Positions 51,484 to 60,490 of a stretch of 64,000 nucleotides of DNA are shown piece by piece (within the stretch, counting starts at the first letter, position 1; each line of letters begins with the position of its first letter). The stretch is from JABDJX01 sp039942715 (GTDB lineage: Bacteria > Pseudomonadota > Alphaproteobacteria > Rhodobacterales > Rhodobacteraceae), in the NCBI GenBank assembly GCA_039942715.1, contig JBDVBY010000003.1:62001-126000 (forward strand), read 5' to 3'. The notes beneath the pieces were generated by a model. That model was given only the letters and a program-made list of their open reading frames with translations. It did no database searches and was not told the DNA's origin. Position numbers and translations under genes: made by a program.

Positions 51484-53721
51484 TTACTTGCGGCGTCGCG
51501 AAACGCTGCGCTTCTTGCTGCCCTTTTTCGGTTTGCCGCGCGTTTTGCGCCGCATCGGGCGATTTGATTGCTTGATTGCCGCGCCATCCAATTCCAAAAG
51601 CTCAAGCATCAAACCGCCGGTCACAGGCACAGCTTCGGCCAGTCGGACAACAACGCGCTGGCCAAGCCCAATCGTTTGACCTGTATCAGAGCCTTCAAGC
51701 GTTTGGGCATCACGATCAAAGTGGAAATACTCGCGCCCCAAAGCACGGATTGGGATCAACCCGTCAGCGCCAGTTTCGTCTAGCTTTACAAAGACACCAA
51801 ACCCCTGAATGCCAGAGATACGCCCCGTCAACTCGGCACCGATCCGCTCTGACAGGAACGCAGCAAGATAGCGATCTGTTGTGTCGCGCTCAGCTTCCAT
51901 TGAGCGCCTCTCGGTTTGCGAGATTTGCTCGGCAGTGGATTTAAGACGCTCGATCTCAGCATCCGTCAATCCATCATCGCCCCATTTGTAGGCGCGTACG
52001 AGCGCACGGTGAACGACCAGATCAGCATACCTGCGAATGGGCGATGTGAAATGGGCATAGGCCTTGAGCGCCAAACCAAAGTGTCCAAGATTTTCAGGGC
52101 CGTAGTATGCCTGCGTCATTGAGCGCAAAACAGAAAGGTTGATCAATTCGGCCGCATCGGTTTGCGCCGCCCCCTGCAACAGTTTGTTAAGATGTTGGGT
52201 TTTCAGCACTTGCCCTTTGGCCAGTGTCAGCCCGGCAGTGCCCGCCACTTCGCGCAGAGCATCCAGCTTTTCAGATGCAGGTTCTTCGTGCACACGAAAC
52301 AAAAGCGGCGTGCGCTTGGCAATCAGCGTCTCAGCCGCGGCCACGTTTGCCAGCACCATGAATTCTTCGATCAATCGGTGCGCATCAAGTCTCTCTTTGA
52401 AGGCAACAGATTGAACACGCCCCTCGTCGCTTAGCACAATTTGGCGCTCCGGCAGATCAAGCTCCAGCGGTTGGCGACCAGCGCGCGCAATTTTCAGCGC
52501 TTCATAGGCTGCATATAGCGGTGCAAGCACGCCCTCCATCAAAGGCGCTGTCTTATCGTTGGCCGCTCCATCTATCGCCGCTTGCACCTCGTCGTAATGC
52601 AAGGATGCGGCAGATTTCATCAGCCCGCGCAGGAAAGCGTGATCAATCATCTCGCCTTTAGCGTTGATGCGCATCTTGGCGACAAGGCAGGCGCGCTCAA
52701 CCCCTTCGTGCAGCGAACACAAATCACCTGACAGGCGATCCGGGAGCATTGGCACAACGCGGTCAGGAAAATAAGTAGAATTACCACGCTCCCACGCTTC
52801 GCGATCAAGCGCCGAGCCGGTGCGAATGTAGTGCGCCACATCGGCAATCGCGACCCAAAGGATGAAACCGCCCTTATTTTTGGGGTCAGGATCCGCTTCG
52901 GCCAAGACGGCATCGTCGTGATCACGCGCGTCCGCCGGATCAATCGTGACAAGCGGCACGTCGCGTAGATCTTCACGCCCATTTAAATCGGCAGGCACCA
53001 TTGCATCGGCTTCGGCGATTGCTTCGTCAGGAAACGCATCGCGCAAGCCGTGCTGGTGGATCGCGATCAGTGAAACGGCACGCGGTTGGGATGGGTCGCC
53101 AAGACGGGCCACAATGCGCGCGCGCGCGACACCCATACGATCCTTGGGGCCGGCATGTTCAGCCTCGACCAACTCGCCATCTTTGGCCCCATGAGTCGCG
53201 CCCGGAGCCACGCGCCATTCGCGATCAGCGCCTTTGTCGATTGGAACGATGCGCCCGCCTTCGGCTGCCTTGCGGAAAATGCCCAATACTTTGATCGGGT
53301 TGGTTCCAATACGGCGGATCAGACGAGCCTCGTAGGCGTGCTCTTCTTCTTTTACCTTTGTAAGACGCGCCAAAATACGGTCGCCATTGCCCAACGCAGG
53401 GTCTCCGGATTTCTGGATCACAAAGACAAGCGGTGCGGCGCCTTCTCCTTGCCACTCAGCAGGTTGAGCGAAAAGATCACCATCTGCATTGGGTTCGGCA
53501 ATTGACAGCACCGATACCGGAGGCAACTGGTCAGGATCACGGTAGGTGCGTTTGCGCTTTTGCAGGTGACCCTGGACTTCAAGCTCTTTGAGCAGGCGCT
53601 TAAGGTCAATCCGCGCGGCCCCTTTGATCCCAAAGGCTTTGGCTATGTCGCGCTTTGACGTTTTTGTGGGGTTGTCACCGATCCATTCAAGAATCTGGTC
53701 TTTGCTGGGAATTTTGGCCAT
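51484..53721 (-). CDS. rnr: Ribonuclease R
   Basis: RNase R is a 3'-5' exoribonuclease that can unwind structured RNA. The 745 residues contain an N-terminal helix-turn-helix (TKTSKRDIAKAFGIKGAARIDLKRLLKELE, read in parts), cold-shock-like domains, the RNB catalytic motif TIDPADARDHDDAVLAE with metal aspartates, and a C-terminal S1 domain and basic KKGSKKRSVSRRRK tail. The ATG at 53721 fits the MAKIPSKDQ start. The upstream gap carries repeat copy B. Confidence 0.94.
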   Translation of the reverse strand: MAKIPSKDQILEWIGDNPTKTSKRDIAKAFGIKGAARIDLKRLLKELEVQGHLQKRKRTYRDPDQLPPVSVLSIAEPNADGDLFAQPAEWQGEGAAPLVFVIQKSGDPALGNGDRILARLTKVKEEEHAYEARLIRRIGTNPIKVLGIFRKAAEGGRIVPIDKGADREWRVAPGATHGAKDGELVEAEHAGPKDRMGVARARIVARLGDPSQPRAVSLIAIHQHGLRDAFPDEAIAEADAMVPADLNGREDLRDVPLVTIDPADARDHDDAVLAEADPDPKNKGGFILWVAIADVAHYIRTGSALDREAWERGNSTYFPDRVVPMLPDRLSGDLCSLHEGVERACLVAKMRINAKGEMIDHAFLRGLMKSAASLHYDEVQAAIDGAANDKTAPLMEGVLAPLYAAYEALKIARAGRQPLELDLPERQIVLSDEGRVQSVAFKERLDAHRLIEEFMVLANVAAAETLIAKRTPLLFRVHEEPASEKLDALREVAGTAGLTLAKGQVLKTQHLNKLLQGAAQTDAAELINLSVLRSMTQAYYGPENLGHFGLALKAYAHFTSPIRRYADLVVHRALVRAYKWGDDGLTDAEIERLKSTAEQISQTERRSMEAERDTTDRYLAAFLSERIGAELTGRISGIQGFGVFVKLDETGADGLIPIRALGREYFHFDRDAQTLEGSDTGQTIGLGQRVVVRLAEAVPVTGGLMLELLELDGAAIKQSNRPMRRKTRGKPKKGSKKRSVSRRRK

Positions 53722-53771
53722 GGGATCGGCTAACACGCGTTTTATGCAACGTCACGGGGTTTTGCACCTCG

Positions 53772-54371
53772 CTACGCGCGTCGGCTCTGAGTATTTTGAA
53801 ACAGATGAAGATCAGCCGCCGTGTCGATATCCGCAAGTGGGTCGACCAAGACGACTGGTTTTGGCAAGGTTTCTTGCGTGTCGCTCAGCGTGTGAGACGT
53901 TGACCAACGAACATCCTTAAATAGCTTGCTGTATGGCCGGTTGGGATGCGCAAGGCCCACAAGCCAATACCCACCGTCGGTTGCTGGACCAATGACAGAC
54001 CCGGCAGTGGGTATAGACCGAAAAGCGCGTGCAATGTGGTGCTTGTTCACTGCTGGAATGTCAGAGCCGATTAGCAGCGAGGGTCCACGCGTTTGTGCAA
54101 GCGCACGGGCCATCCGAGCGCCAAGATCACCTGTGCCTTGCGGAATACGCGGCACATCCCGTGGCCAAACGCGGCTTGCCAAACCAGCGACATCTGGAGC
54201 AACTGCAAGCAAAAGAGACCAGCGGGGATCTCGGATGCGCCGCAATAAGTTGCGCGTTTGATGGCGGTACCACCACGTGGCGTCGATTAGACCAATATCG
54301 CGACCAAGGCGGGTTTTGACGCGGCCTGGACGCGGCTCCTTGACCATCACGATCAGCGTGGGGCGTCTCAC
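53772..54371 (-). CDS. TIGR04282-type glycosyltransferase-like protein
   Basis: A 199-residue protein of the DUF2064/TIGR04282 group, with a nucleotide-sugar-transferase-like fold: IVMVKEPRPGRVKTRLGRDIG, GDLGARMARAL and IGSDIPAVNKHHIARAF segments and the ATDGGYWLVGL motif are clear. Some members belong to arsenosugar synthesis; the others are uncharacterised. The start is GTG overlapping the GNAT gene stop by four bases. Its last codons (HLFQNTQSRRA) are encoded by repeat copy B, as often seen in Roseobacter genes. Confidence 0.85.
   Translation of the reverse strand: MRRPTLIVMVKEPRPGRVKTRLGRDIGLIDATWWYRHQTRNLLRRIRDPRWSLLLAVAPDVAGLASRVWPRDVPRIPQGTGDLGARMARALAQTRGPSLLIGSDIPAVNKHHIARAFRSIPTAGSVIGPATDGGYWLVGLAHPNRPYSKLFKDVRWSTSHTLSDTQETLPKPVVLVDPLADIDTAADLHLFQNTQSRRA
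53789..53810 (+). repeat. Repeat copy B (GAGTATTT-N6-AGATGAAG)
   Basis: The second copy of the 22-base pattern at 32827-32848, in the opposite orientation on the plus strand. It forms the 3' end of the TIGR04282-type gene. Confidence 0.6.
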
Positions 54372-54787
54372 AGGGGGCGGACCATATCGCGGTGCGGAAT
54401 ACCTGCGTCGATGTATTCAGGTCCTTGGACAGTAAATCCAAGTTTTTCATAAAATCCGATGGCGTAAGTTTGTGCACCAAGTTTGGCGCGCGCAGCCCCA
54501 TGTTCACGCAGGACTTCGTATGATTTTTCAATTAACGCGATGCCAAATCCGCGCCCTCGGTGTTCCTTCAGAACTGCGACACGTCCAATTTTGCCCGTCT
54601 CGCCCTCAAGCATGAGCCGCGCAGTGCCTATGGCAACGTCATTTTCGACCAGTAACAAATGCAGCGCTTCGCCATCGCAACCATCAACCTCGCGATCTTC
54701 AGGCACGTTTTGGCCTTCGATAAAAACAATGCGCCGGATCGCCAGCGCTTGCGCCAAATCGTCAGTCAGACCGACGGTTACGGTCAT
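54368..54787 (-). CDS. GNAT family N-acetyltransferase
   Basis: A 139-residue acetyltransferase with the acetyl-CoA binding loop RVAVLKEHRGRGFGIALIEKS (Q/RxxGxG/A pattern, RGRGFG) and the ElaA-like C-terminus GAQTYAIGFYEKLGFTVQGPEYID. The N-terminal VFIEGQNVPEDREVDGCD is typical of ElaA-type proteins. The acceptor is unknown. It overlaps both neighbours by four bases (dapE upstream, TIGR04282 downstream), so these are cotranscribed. Confidence 0.88.
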   Translation of the reverse strand: MTVTVGLTDDLAQALAIRRIVFIEGQNVPEDREVDGCDGEALHLLLVENDVAIGTARLMLEGETGKIGRVAVLKEHRGRGFGIALIEKSYEVLREHGAARAKLGAQTYAIGFYEKLGFTVQGPEYIDAGIPHRDMVRPL

Positions 54788-55926
54788 CCGAAGTAGCCTT
54801 TCAGAATACGACTATAGATAGCCTTAAGTCCGTGGATTTGTGCAACCTCTACACGCTCGTCCACCTGATGCATCGTGCGTCCGACAAGGCCAAACTCGAC
54901 CACGGGACAATGCGATTTCACAAAGCGCGCATCTGATGTTCCACCTGAAGTGGAAAGCTCTGGTGTTAAACCGGTTTCTGCAGACACTGCCGTTGACACA
55001 AGTGCAGACAAGTCACCTGGCGGCGTCAGGAAACTTTCGCCTGAAACCTTAACATGCATAGCGATCTCTATGCCTGTATCTGAGGCAACCTGGTTCGCCT
55101 GGTCTTGCAGCCAAGTGGTCAGCGCCTGCGAGCTGTGGGCATCGTTGAAGCGAATGTTCGCAGTGGCGCGACAAGTGGCCGGGATGACGTTGTTGGCCGG
55201 ATTTCCTGTGTCAAATGTGGTGACCGCAAGAGTCGAAGCGTCGAAATGCTCAGTGCCTTCGTCCAGCGTATGACGAGCGATGCGATCAACCAGAGTTGCA
55301 AGCGCAGGCACAGGGTTGTTGGCGCGATGCGGATAAGCCGAATGGCCTTGTATTCCGGTCGCTGTGAAATAGGCCGTCATCGAGCCGCGCCGTCCGATTT
55401 TGATCGTATCTCCAAGCGTGTCAGGACAGGTGGGTTCGCCGACCAGACAAACGCTCATTGCTTCGCCTGCACGTTCCATCCAATCAAGGATCGCGGTGGT
55501 CCCGTCTTGCGCGTCACCTTCTTCGTCACCAGTGATCGCGATAATGATTGCGCCGTCGGGTGGCGTGTCGCGCACGAAATCAATTGCCGCGGCAACAAAT
55601 GCGGCAACACCGGATTTCATATCCGTCGAGCCGCGACCAAACATCCAGCCGTCTTTCATTTCGGCACCAAACGGATCGGCTGTCCAATCGTCGAGGTCTC
55701 CAATCGGTACAACGTCTGTGTGGCCGTTAAAACCAAAAGTCTTCGCATGCCCCTTGTCGCCCCAGCGCGCAATCAAATTGGCGATGCCGCCGCGATCTGC
55801 GCGAAAACAGGTGAACCCCGCCTCGCCAAGCAGCGTTTCAAGCAGGGTTATCGCTCCGCCTTCTTCGGGCGTCACCGAAGGGCAGCGGATTAGGCGGGCG
55901 GTCAGGTCGGCGGGATCAATACTCAT
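54784..55926 (-). CDS. dapE: Succinyl-diaminopimelate desuccinylase
   Basis: DapE removes succinate from N-succinyl-L,L-diaminopimelate in the lysine and cell-wall pathway. The 380-residue M20 metallohydrolase shows the zinc-binding FNGHTDVVPIGD and GRGSTDMKSG segments, the catalytic TGDEEGDA, and the ATGIQGHSAYPHRANNP and SGGTSDARF motifs. The ATG at 55926 lies 9 bases from the stop of a small upstream gene. It is first in a dapE-GNAT-TIGR04282 run; dapD is found at 60.5 kb. Confidence 0.94.
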   Translation of the reverse strand: MSIDPADLTARLIRCPSVTPEEGGAITLLETLLGEAGFTCFRADRGGIANLIARWGDKGHAKTFGFNGHTDVVPIGDLDDWTADPFGAEMKDGWMFGRGSTDMKSGVAAFVAAAIDFVRDTPPDGAIIIAITGDEEGDAQDGTTAILDWMERAGEAMSVCLVGEPTCPDTLGDTIKIGRRGSMTAYFTATGIQGHSAYPHRANNPVPALATLVDRIARHTLDEGTEHFDASTLAVTTFDTGNPANNVIPATCRATANIRFNDAHSSQALTTWLQDQANQVASDTGIEIAMHVKVSGESFLTPPGDLSALVSTAVSAETGLTPELSTSGGTSDARFVKSHCPVVEFGLVGRTMHQVDERVEVAQIHGLKAIYSRILKGYFG

Positions 55927-55935
55927 GTCCCTTGG

Positions 55936-56229
55936 CTATATCGGGTTGGCAACAGCTTCAACGGGTGTGGCACGCGCGCCACCTTTAATACGCATGCACA
56001 AGTCTCCCATCTTCCGCAACACACGCATATCGTGCATGATTTGCTCAAAATAACCCGAGGCAGGGTGTTGATACGTCACGAAGAAAACTTCGGGCGGTCG
56101 CAAACAAGACAGGCAATCGCTTTCGATCACCATCGGAAGCGCGCCCGGCCTCGTATTGAGATGAGGCAGGCAGTTGCCCGAACTGACGTACAACACGAGC
56201 GCAAGCGCGCTTGCTATGGCGCAAACCAT
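55936..56229 (-). CDS. Small cysteine-containing exported protein, function unknown
   Basis: A 97-residue ORF. The first 20 residues are hydrophobic (AIASALALVLYVSSGNC), like a signal peptide, and the rest (IESDCLSCLRPPEVFFVTYQ, HDMRVLRKMGDLCMRI) looks like a real folded protein with a CxxC. It ends 9 bases before dapE. It overlaps the Hint-domain gene on the other strand by 56 bases if that gene uses the TTG at 56174, or by 14 bases with the ATG at 56216. Not recognised; may be conserved upstream of dapE. Confidence 0.5.
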   Translation of the reverse strand: MVCAIASALALVLYVSSGNCLPHLNTRPGALPMVIESDCLSCLRPPEVFFVTYQHPASGYFEQIMHDMRVLRKMGDLCMRIKGGARATPVEAVANPI

Positions 56230-57736
56230 TTTTGGCGATGGTGTGACCGTCGTTGGCGCGTCTTACACAGGCGACAACGACGCTTCTGCGATCTATTCCA
56301 ACGGTGATGCAATCTCTCCCGGCGTCGTCCCGAGTGATACAGGCGTGATCCTTTCCACAGGAGAGGCGGACCGATTTACCAATGACTCAGTCACCAACCC
56401 AAATGCGCGGACAAACACAACCACACCCAACAGCGGTCCGAACAACGACCCCGATTTCAACGCGCTTGCTGGCCGGTTCACATTCGACGCGTCGTTCCTT
56501 GAAATCGAAATTATTCCAGACCCGGATGTGAATTTCGTCACAATGGAATTCGTGTTCTCGTCAGAAGAATATCCCGAATTTTCGAATTCAATTTACAACG
56601 ACATTGTCGGTGTATGGGTGGACGGGGCGATTGTGCCGCTGGCCGCTGGCAACGGGCAAGCTTCTGTTACAAACATCAATCAATCTGGTGACATCAATCT
56701 GTTCAACAGCAACACGAACGATACTTTCAACACAGAAATGGATGGTTTTACGGTTTCAATGTCGTTCATCATTCCGGTGACTCCCGGTGTCGTCAACACG
56801 CTGAAGATCGGCATCGCTGATGTGGGCGATAGTGCTTATGACTCCAACGTTTTGATTGCAGCTGGCAGCGCACAAGGCACCATCATTGCCAACACAGACG
56901 AAGTTCTTTTGCGCCCCGGTGATGCCAGAACAGTCGATATTTTGGCTAACGACATAAACGACACAGCCGGTGTCGCCTTCATCACACACATCAACGACCA
57001 ACAGGTCAGTCCTGGGGACTCGGTCACTCTGACCACAGGCCAGACTGTTACTCTTAACGCCGACGGAACAGTTACCCTTGTCGGCAATGATGAATCTGAA
57101 GACGTCGCCTTCACATACGAGGTGGCCTCGACCACGGGCGAAACAGCTGTCGGCTTTATCATTGTCGACACAGTTCCCTGCTTTGTCAGCGGCACACATA
57201 TTCGCACCGATAACGGCAAAGTCCCTGTAGAACGTCTGAAGATCGGTCAAAACGTGATGACCCGCGATGCTGGCCCGCAACCCATTCGCTGGATCGGAAA
57301 ACGGGTATTGCCTGCCGAAGGTACTATGGCGCCTGTTCGCATCAACGCAGGCACATTCGGCGATCACAACACGCTGATGGTCTCGCCTTTGCATCGCGTC
57401 TTGATCCGCAACATGCACGCCGATCTGCTCTTTGGCTCAAGCGAAGTTCTGATCGCCGCGCGTGATTTGATCGACAGCCGCAATGTCTGCCGCGTAGAAG
57501 GGGGCATGGTCGAGTATGTTCACATCCTGTTTGACGATCATCAGGTGATATGGAGCGAGGACCTGGAAACCGAGAGCTTCTTGCCCGGCCCACAAACCAC
57601 CCATTGCTTTGAGCAAGACACAGTGAACGAGATCACTACCGTTTTCCCAGAACTTAACCCGCTTACAGGCGAAGGTTATGGCCCTGCGGCGCGCCCAGCT
57701 TTGAAACGGTTTGAGGCAAGGTTGCTGGTCGCCTAA
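56174..57736 (+). CDS. Choice-of-anchor L and Hint domain protein
   Basis: A protein of about 520 residues. The N-terminal choice-of-anchor-L domain (about 1-235) has YNTSASALAMAQTIFGDGVTVV, SYTGDNDAS and the VILSTGEA motif. A linker with beta domain (about 240-330; VLLRPGDARTVDILANDIND) follows, then a Hint_2 domain from C336 (PCFVSGTHIRTDNGKVPVERLKIGQNVMTRDAG with SPLHRVLIR, in parts). No signal peptide; type I secretion is probable, as for related proteins. The start may be TTG at 56174 (GAGG upstream) or ATG at 56216. Confidence 0.82.
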   Translation: MPELTYNTSASALAMAQTIFGDGVTVVGASYTGDNDASAIYSNGDAISPGVVPSDTGVILSTGEADRFTNDSVTNPNARTNTTTPNSGPNNDPDFNALAGRFTFDASFLEIEIIPDPDVNFVTMEFVFSSEEYPEFSNSIYNDIVGVWVDGAIVPLAAGNGQASVTNINQSGDINLFNSNTNDTFNTEMDGFTVSMSFIIPVTPGVVNTLKIGIADVGDSAYDSNVLIAAGSAQGTIIANTDEVLLRPGDARTVDILANDINDTAGVAFITHINDQQVSPGDSVTLTTGQTVTLNADGTVTLVGNDESEDVAFTYEVASTTGETAVGFIIVDTVPCFVSGTHIRTDNGKVPVERLKIGQNVMTRDAGPQPIRWIGKRVLPAEGTMAPVRINAGTFGDHNTLMVSPLHRVLIRNMHADLLFGSSEVLIAARDLIDSRNVCRVEGGMVEYVHILFDDHQVIWSEDLETESFLPGPQTTHCFEQDTVNEITTVFPELNPLTGEGYGPAARPALKRFEARLLVA

Positions 57737-58365
57737 GACGCCAAAGCGTTGATTGCCTCAGGCAAATCACTCGCCGCATCAATGCGCGCAGCGGCTGTAC
57801 CCCACTCTTCTGCGTGCCCATAGCCCCAACGTACCGCGATGGACGGCATGCCCACTTCAGCTGCTGCCGCCACGTCGTGATGACGATCTCCGACCATAAC
57901 CGAGCGTTTTGGATCTTCGCCAGTCTGCTCCAGAGCATAGGCCAGCAAATCACCCTTCCAGTTGCGTGTTCCATCAGTCTCTGGTCCAAACTCCATCGTC
58001 ATGCGTGGAGCAATTCCAAAGTGTGCCGTGATCTTGCGGGCGTAAAGATGTGGCTTGGCGGTTGCTAAATAAAGCGTATGTCCATCGGACAATAGCTGAT
58101 CCAATGCTTCAGGAATGCCGGGATATACTTTGGCATCAAACATACCTTCCGCCTGATAGTGGACACGATAGGCTTCAATCGCTTCAAGGGGATTGCTCAG
58201 CCCAATCTTGGTAAAACTGTCAATAAACGGCGGACCAATCATCCATTTCAAATCTGTGTCAGCCAAATCCGGTCGGTCAATCGCCGCAAACGCGTGCTTA
58301 AGTGATGAAATGATACCGGCTTGAGAATCCATGATGGTGCCGTCCAGATCCAGAAAAACAGCCAT
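57733..58365 (-). CDS. HAD family hydrolase
   Basis: A 210-residue haloacid-dehalogenase-type phosphatase of the phosphoglycolate-phosphatase-like group. Motif I is FLDLDGTIMDS, motif III lysine lies in LATAKPHLYA and motif IV is VMVGDRHHDVAAA. It removes phosphate from a small molecule (glycolate-2-phosphate or a nucleotide). It overlaps the 1 base of the upstream gene and the Hint gene stop by four bases. Confidence 0.88.
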   Translation of the reverse strand: MAVFLDLDGTIMDSQAGIISSLKHAFAAIDRPDLADTDLKWMIGPPFIDSFTKIGLSNPLEAIEAYRVHYQAEGMFDAKVYPGIPEALDQLLSDGHTLYLATAKPHLYARKITAHFGIAPRMTMEFGPETDGTRNWKGDLLAYALEQTGEDPKRSVMVGDRHHDVAAAAEVGMPSIAVRWGYGHAEEWGTAAARIDAASDLPEAINALAS

Positions 58366-58703
58366 TATTTCTTATCCTTCAGAACAGTCGTATCAGCCAC
58401 AATGACCGCGTTTTCCTGAACAGCGCGCAGCATCAGAGCACGCTCTTCGTCGCTTATGTCATGCCCTTCAGAAACGCGCTCTTCCAAAGTACCGTAGCCG
58501 GTCACATCAAGTGGGTTCATCTCAGCGGTCTTCAATACAGCCACAGTCTCACGCACAGCCTCGGCCTCGTCGACACCGCTGGCATAGCACAATAAAGCAG
58601 CCCCTGTGGCACCATCAGGCAGGCCGTCGCCATCACTCCGGCCAACTTCGACAAGAAGCGTAAAGGCCTGCTGCGGGCGTTTGTTTTCTTTGCGTGGAGC
58701 CAT
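58365..58703 (-). CDS. Small conserved protein of unknown function
   Basis: A 112-residue soluble protein with no recognised motif. The central part has GLPDGATGAALLCYASGVDEAEAVRETVAVLKTAEM, read in parts, suggesting an alpha/beta domain, and an acidic C-terminal half. The ATG at 58703 overlaps the HAD gene by one base at its end (TAATG), so the pair is coupled. AAGGCG precedes the ATG. Confidence 0.65.
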   Translation of the reverse strand: MAPRKENKRPQQAFTLLVEVGRSDGDGLPDGATGAALLCYASGVDEAEAVRETVAVLKTAEMNPLDVTGYGTLEERVSEGHDISDEERALMLRAVQENAVIVADTTVLKDKK

Positions 58704-58739
58704 GGAGAACGCCTTACGGCGCAAGTCCGCGGTTGTCCA

Positions 58740-59468
58740 TCAACTCCAGGGAATTAGCGGTGCGGTTTCGGGATGCAGCGGCGTCATCGATGTAGGCCGC
58801 TCATAAAGAAATCTAAAACCAACCAATGCGCGTGGGTCAACATCCAAGTTGCCTTGCGCCCACAACAAACCAGCGTGATTGGCTGAGATGTTAGAAGACA
58901 CAGCTTCCACCAAGTCTTCCATACCTGCACTGGTCAAAAGCGTACTTACGTTATCTTCAGAAACCGTTAGGCAATCCACAGCACTTGGCGGGGTTTCTGG
59001 CTTCGCGCTGCCCATTTCAAACCCAAAACGAAACCCGTTCATGATGGCTGCCTTTTTCTGCGGATCAATCAGCCGGTAGTGGCTTTCAAAGCTGTCCCAA
59101 TTCCAAAAAAGGTTGTCGGTCCCCTCCCCATTCTGCAGCAAATCAAGCAACAAAATAGCGGTCGCCGTGGTGAAGGCTGGAAAATCATCTTCTGGCATTG
59201 CCGCTGCCAACAACACATCAGCGTAAAAGTCACGGTCCTCGGGCAAGCTGAAGCGGCCACCATTCGCCATCAGCTTTGGAAACGCTTCTTTATGAGACCG
59301 GACGCTGAACCGAAGAATGGAATCGCGCCCAGACATAACACTGTTGCGAAGGTCCGAAAGGACTTGTCGCATGCGGAACTGTCCCGCGGAACTGGTAAAC
59401 ATATCCGAGAGTTTAAAGGAACGGGATGGCGAAACAGGGGCGGTAGCGGGGCTTAAGCGAGGAAGCAT
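58740..59468 (-). CDS. Protein of unknown function, 242 residues
   Basis: A soluble protein without signal peptide, motifs or membrane segments that I recognise. It includes an FYADVLLAAAMPEDDFPAFTTATAIL stretch (read in parts), an NLFWNWDSFESHYRLIDP segment and a GFRFGFEMG segment. It may belong to a Roseobacter-specific family. The start is an ATG at 59468 in AT-rich sequence with a GTTAAC nearby. It lies 36 bases upstream of the small gene at 58365, facing the same way. Confidence 0.65.
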   Translation of the reverse strand: MLPRLSPATAPVSPSRSFKLSDMFTSSAGQFRMRQVLSDLRNSVMSGRDSILRFSVRSHKEAFPKLMANGGRFSLPEDRDFYADVLLAAAMPEDDFPAFTTATAILLLDLLQNGEGTDNLFWNWDSFESHYRLIDPQKKAAIMNGFRFGFEMGSAKPETPPSAVDCLTVSEDNVSTLLTSAGMEDLVEAVSSNISANHAGLLWAQGNLDVDPRALVGFRFLYERPTSMTPLHPETAPLIPWS

Positions 59469-59552
59469 TCTGTCTCCATTTCATGTTGGTAACATGGCTA
59501 AAGAACTAACGCTTAGCGAGTTATTGTTAACGCAATACACTTTTAAGTTGTT

Positions 59553-60488
59553 TCAGGGTGAAAGCAGACTGTCCAGTAGGTCTTCGTCCCAAGTGCCCAA
59601 TTTGGGGTTAAATAGGCCGAATCCCGCCGCAAAGCCCCAATGGCACCATGCAATCCCGTGCTGTTCTGCCGCCTTTCTAGTTGCTTTGAGCCACGCGCGC
59701 CGAACTTTTGGCGGAGCCGCGCCATAAACGCCAAATTCCCCTAGAAATAAAGGCGTATGATGCTTTGCAGCCTTTGCAAAGTTCGCTGACAAGACCCTTA
59801 AATCTGCAGTAGTGCCCCAGTGCGCCCTTGGTAACTGGTCTTCAAGCCAAGGCGCTTGCTGATGCGTGAATTCAAACGGTGTATAATAGTGAAAAGTGTG
59901 CACAACTTTGGGATCAACAGGTTTTGGTAGGCTGTCCAGCGTATCTAGATGATTCCAATGTGCGCCACCAAAGACGACCCAAGCGTCAGGATGATGCACC
60001 CGGATTTCCTCCAAAGCCCGTGCGTAAAACGGCAGCAATTGCTCAGTACTGACAACGTCGGTTGGCTCGTTCAAGAGCTCGAATATCAAACCCGTGACCC
60101 CTTTGAAGTGCGCGGACAAGGCCGCCCAGATCGCCACAAACTCATCACCACGACGCTCAGGATCCGCGATAAAGGCGTCAAAATGGTGCAAATCAATAAT
60201 GACACGTAGCCCAGCAGCCTGCGCATCCTCAACCACTGATGTCATCAGGTACGCAAATCGCGGATCAATACGATCCCCTTGCCAGTAAGATCCAACCCGC
60301 AATGGCAGTCGCAGAGTGTCAAAACCGGCATTTGCAATAGCCTGAAGATGCTGCCGCTCGAAATTATATGTCCAGCCTTGGTCGGGCTCGACCTCCAGAA
60401 AGTTTGACAGGTTCACGCAGCGCTTAACAGGAAAGGCCGCAGCAGGAAGTGCCACGGCCAGCCAAAGTGCAATTGCCAGAAAACGCAT
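59553..60488 (-). CDS. Glycoside hydrolase family 5, exported
   Basis: A 311-residue secreted enzyme. After a signal peptide (FLAIALWLAVALPAAAFP) the GH5 barrel has the acid/base glutamate in FELLNEPTDV and the nucleophile glutamate in FLGEFGVYG, with the DLHHFD and HTFHYYTPFEFTHQ segments typical of GH5. Such enzymes cut beta-1,4- or beta-1,3-linked glycans (cellulose, mannan, or a self-made exopolysaccharide). It starts 3 bases after the dapD stop, so it is transcribed with dapD. Confidence 0.9.
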   Translation of the reverse strand: MRFLAIALWLAVALPAAAFPVKRCVNLSNFLEVEPDQGWTYNFERQHLQAIANAGFDTLRLPLRVGSYWQGDRIDPRFAYLMTSVVEDAQAAGLRVIIDLHHFDAFIADPERRGDEFVAIWAALSAHFKGVTGLIFELLNEPTDVVSTEQLLPFYARALEEIRVHHPDAWVVFGGAHWNHLDTLDSLPKPVDPKVVHTFHYYTPFEFTHQQAPWLEDQLPRAHWGTTADLRVLSANFAKAAKHHTPLFLGEFGVYGAAPPKVRRAWLKATRKAAEQHGIAWCHWGFAAGFGLFNPKLGTWDEDLLDSLLSP

Positions 60489-60490
60489 AC

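Noticed and set aside
55105..55893. Plus-strand ORF of 262 codons opposite dapE
   Set aside because: dapE is conserved with active-site motifs on the other strand; the ORF has no recognisable domain.
57178..57660. Intein or Hedgehog-type splicing element
   Set aside because: The domain is a Hint_2 type without the C-terminal HN-plus-extein arrangement, so splicing is not supported.
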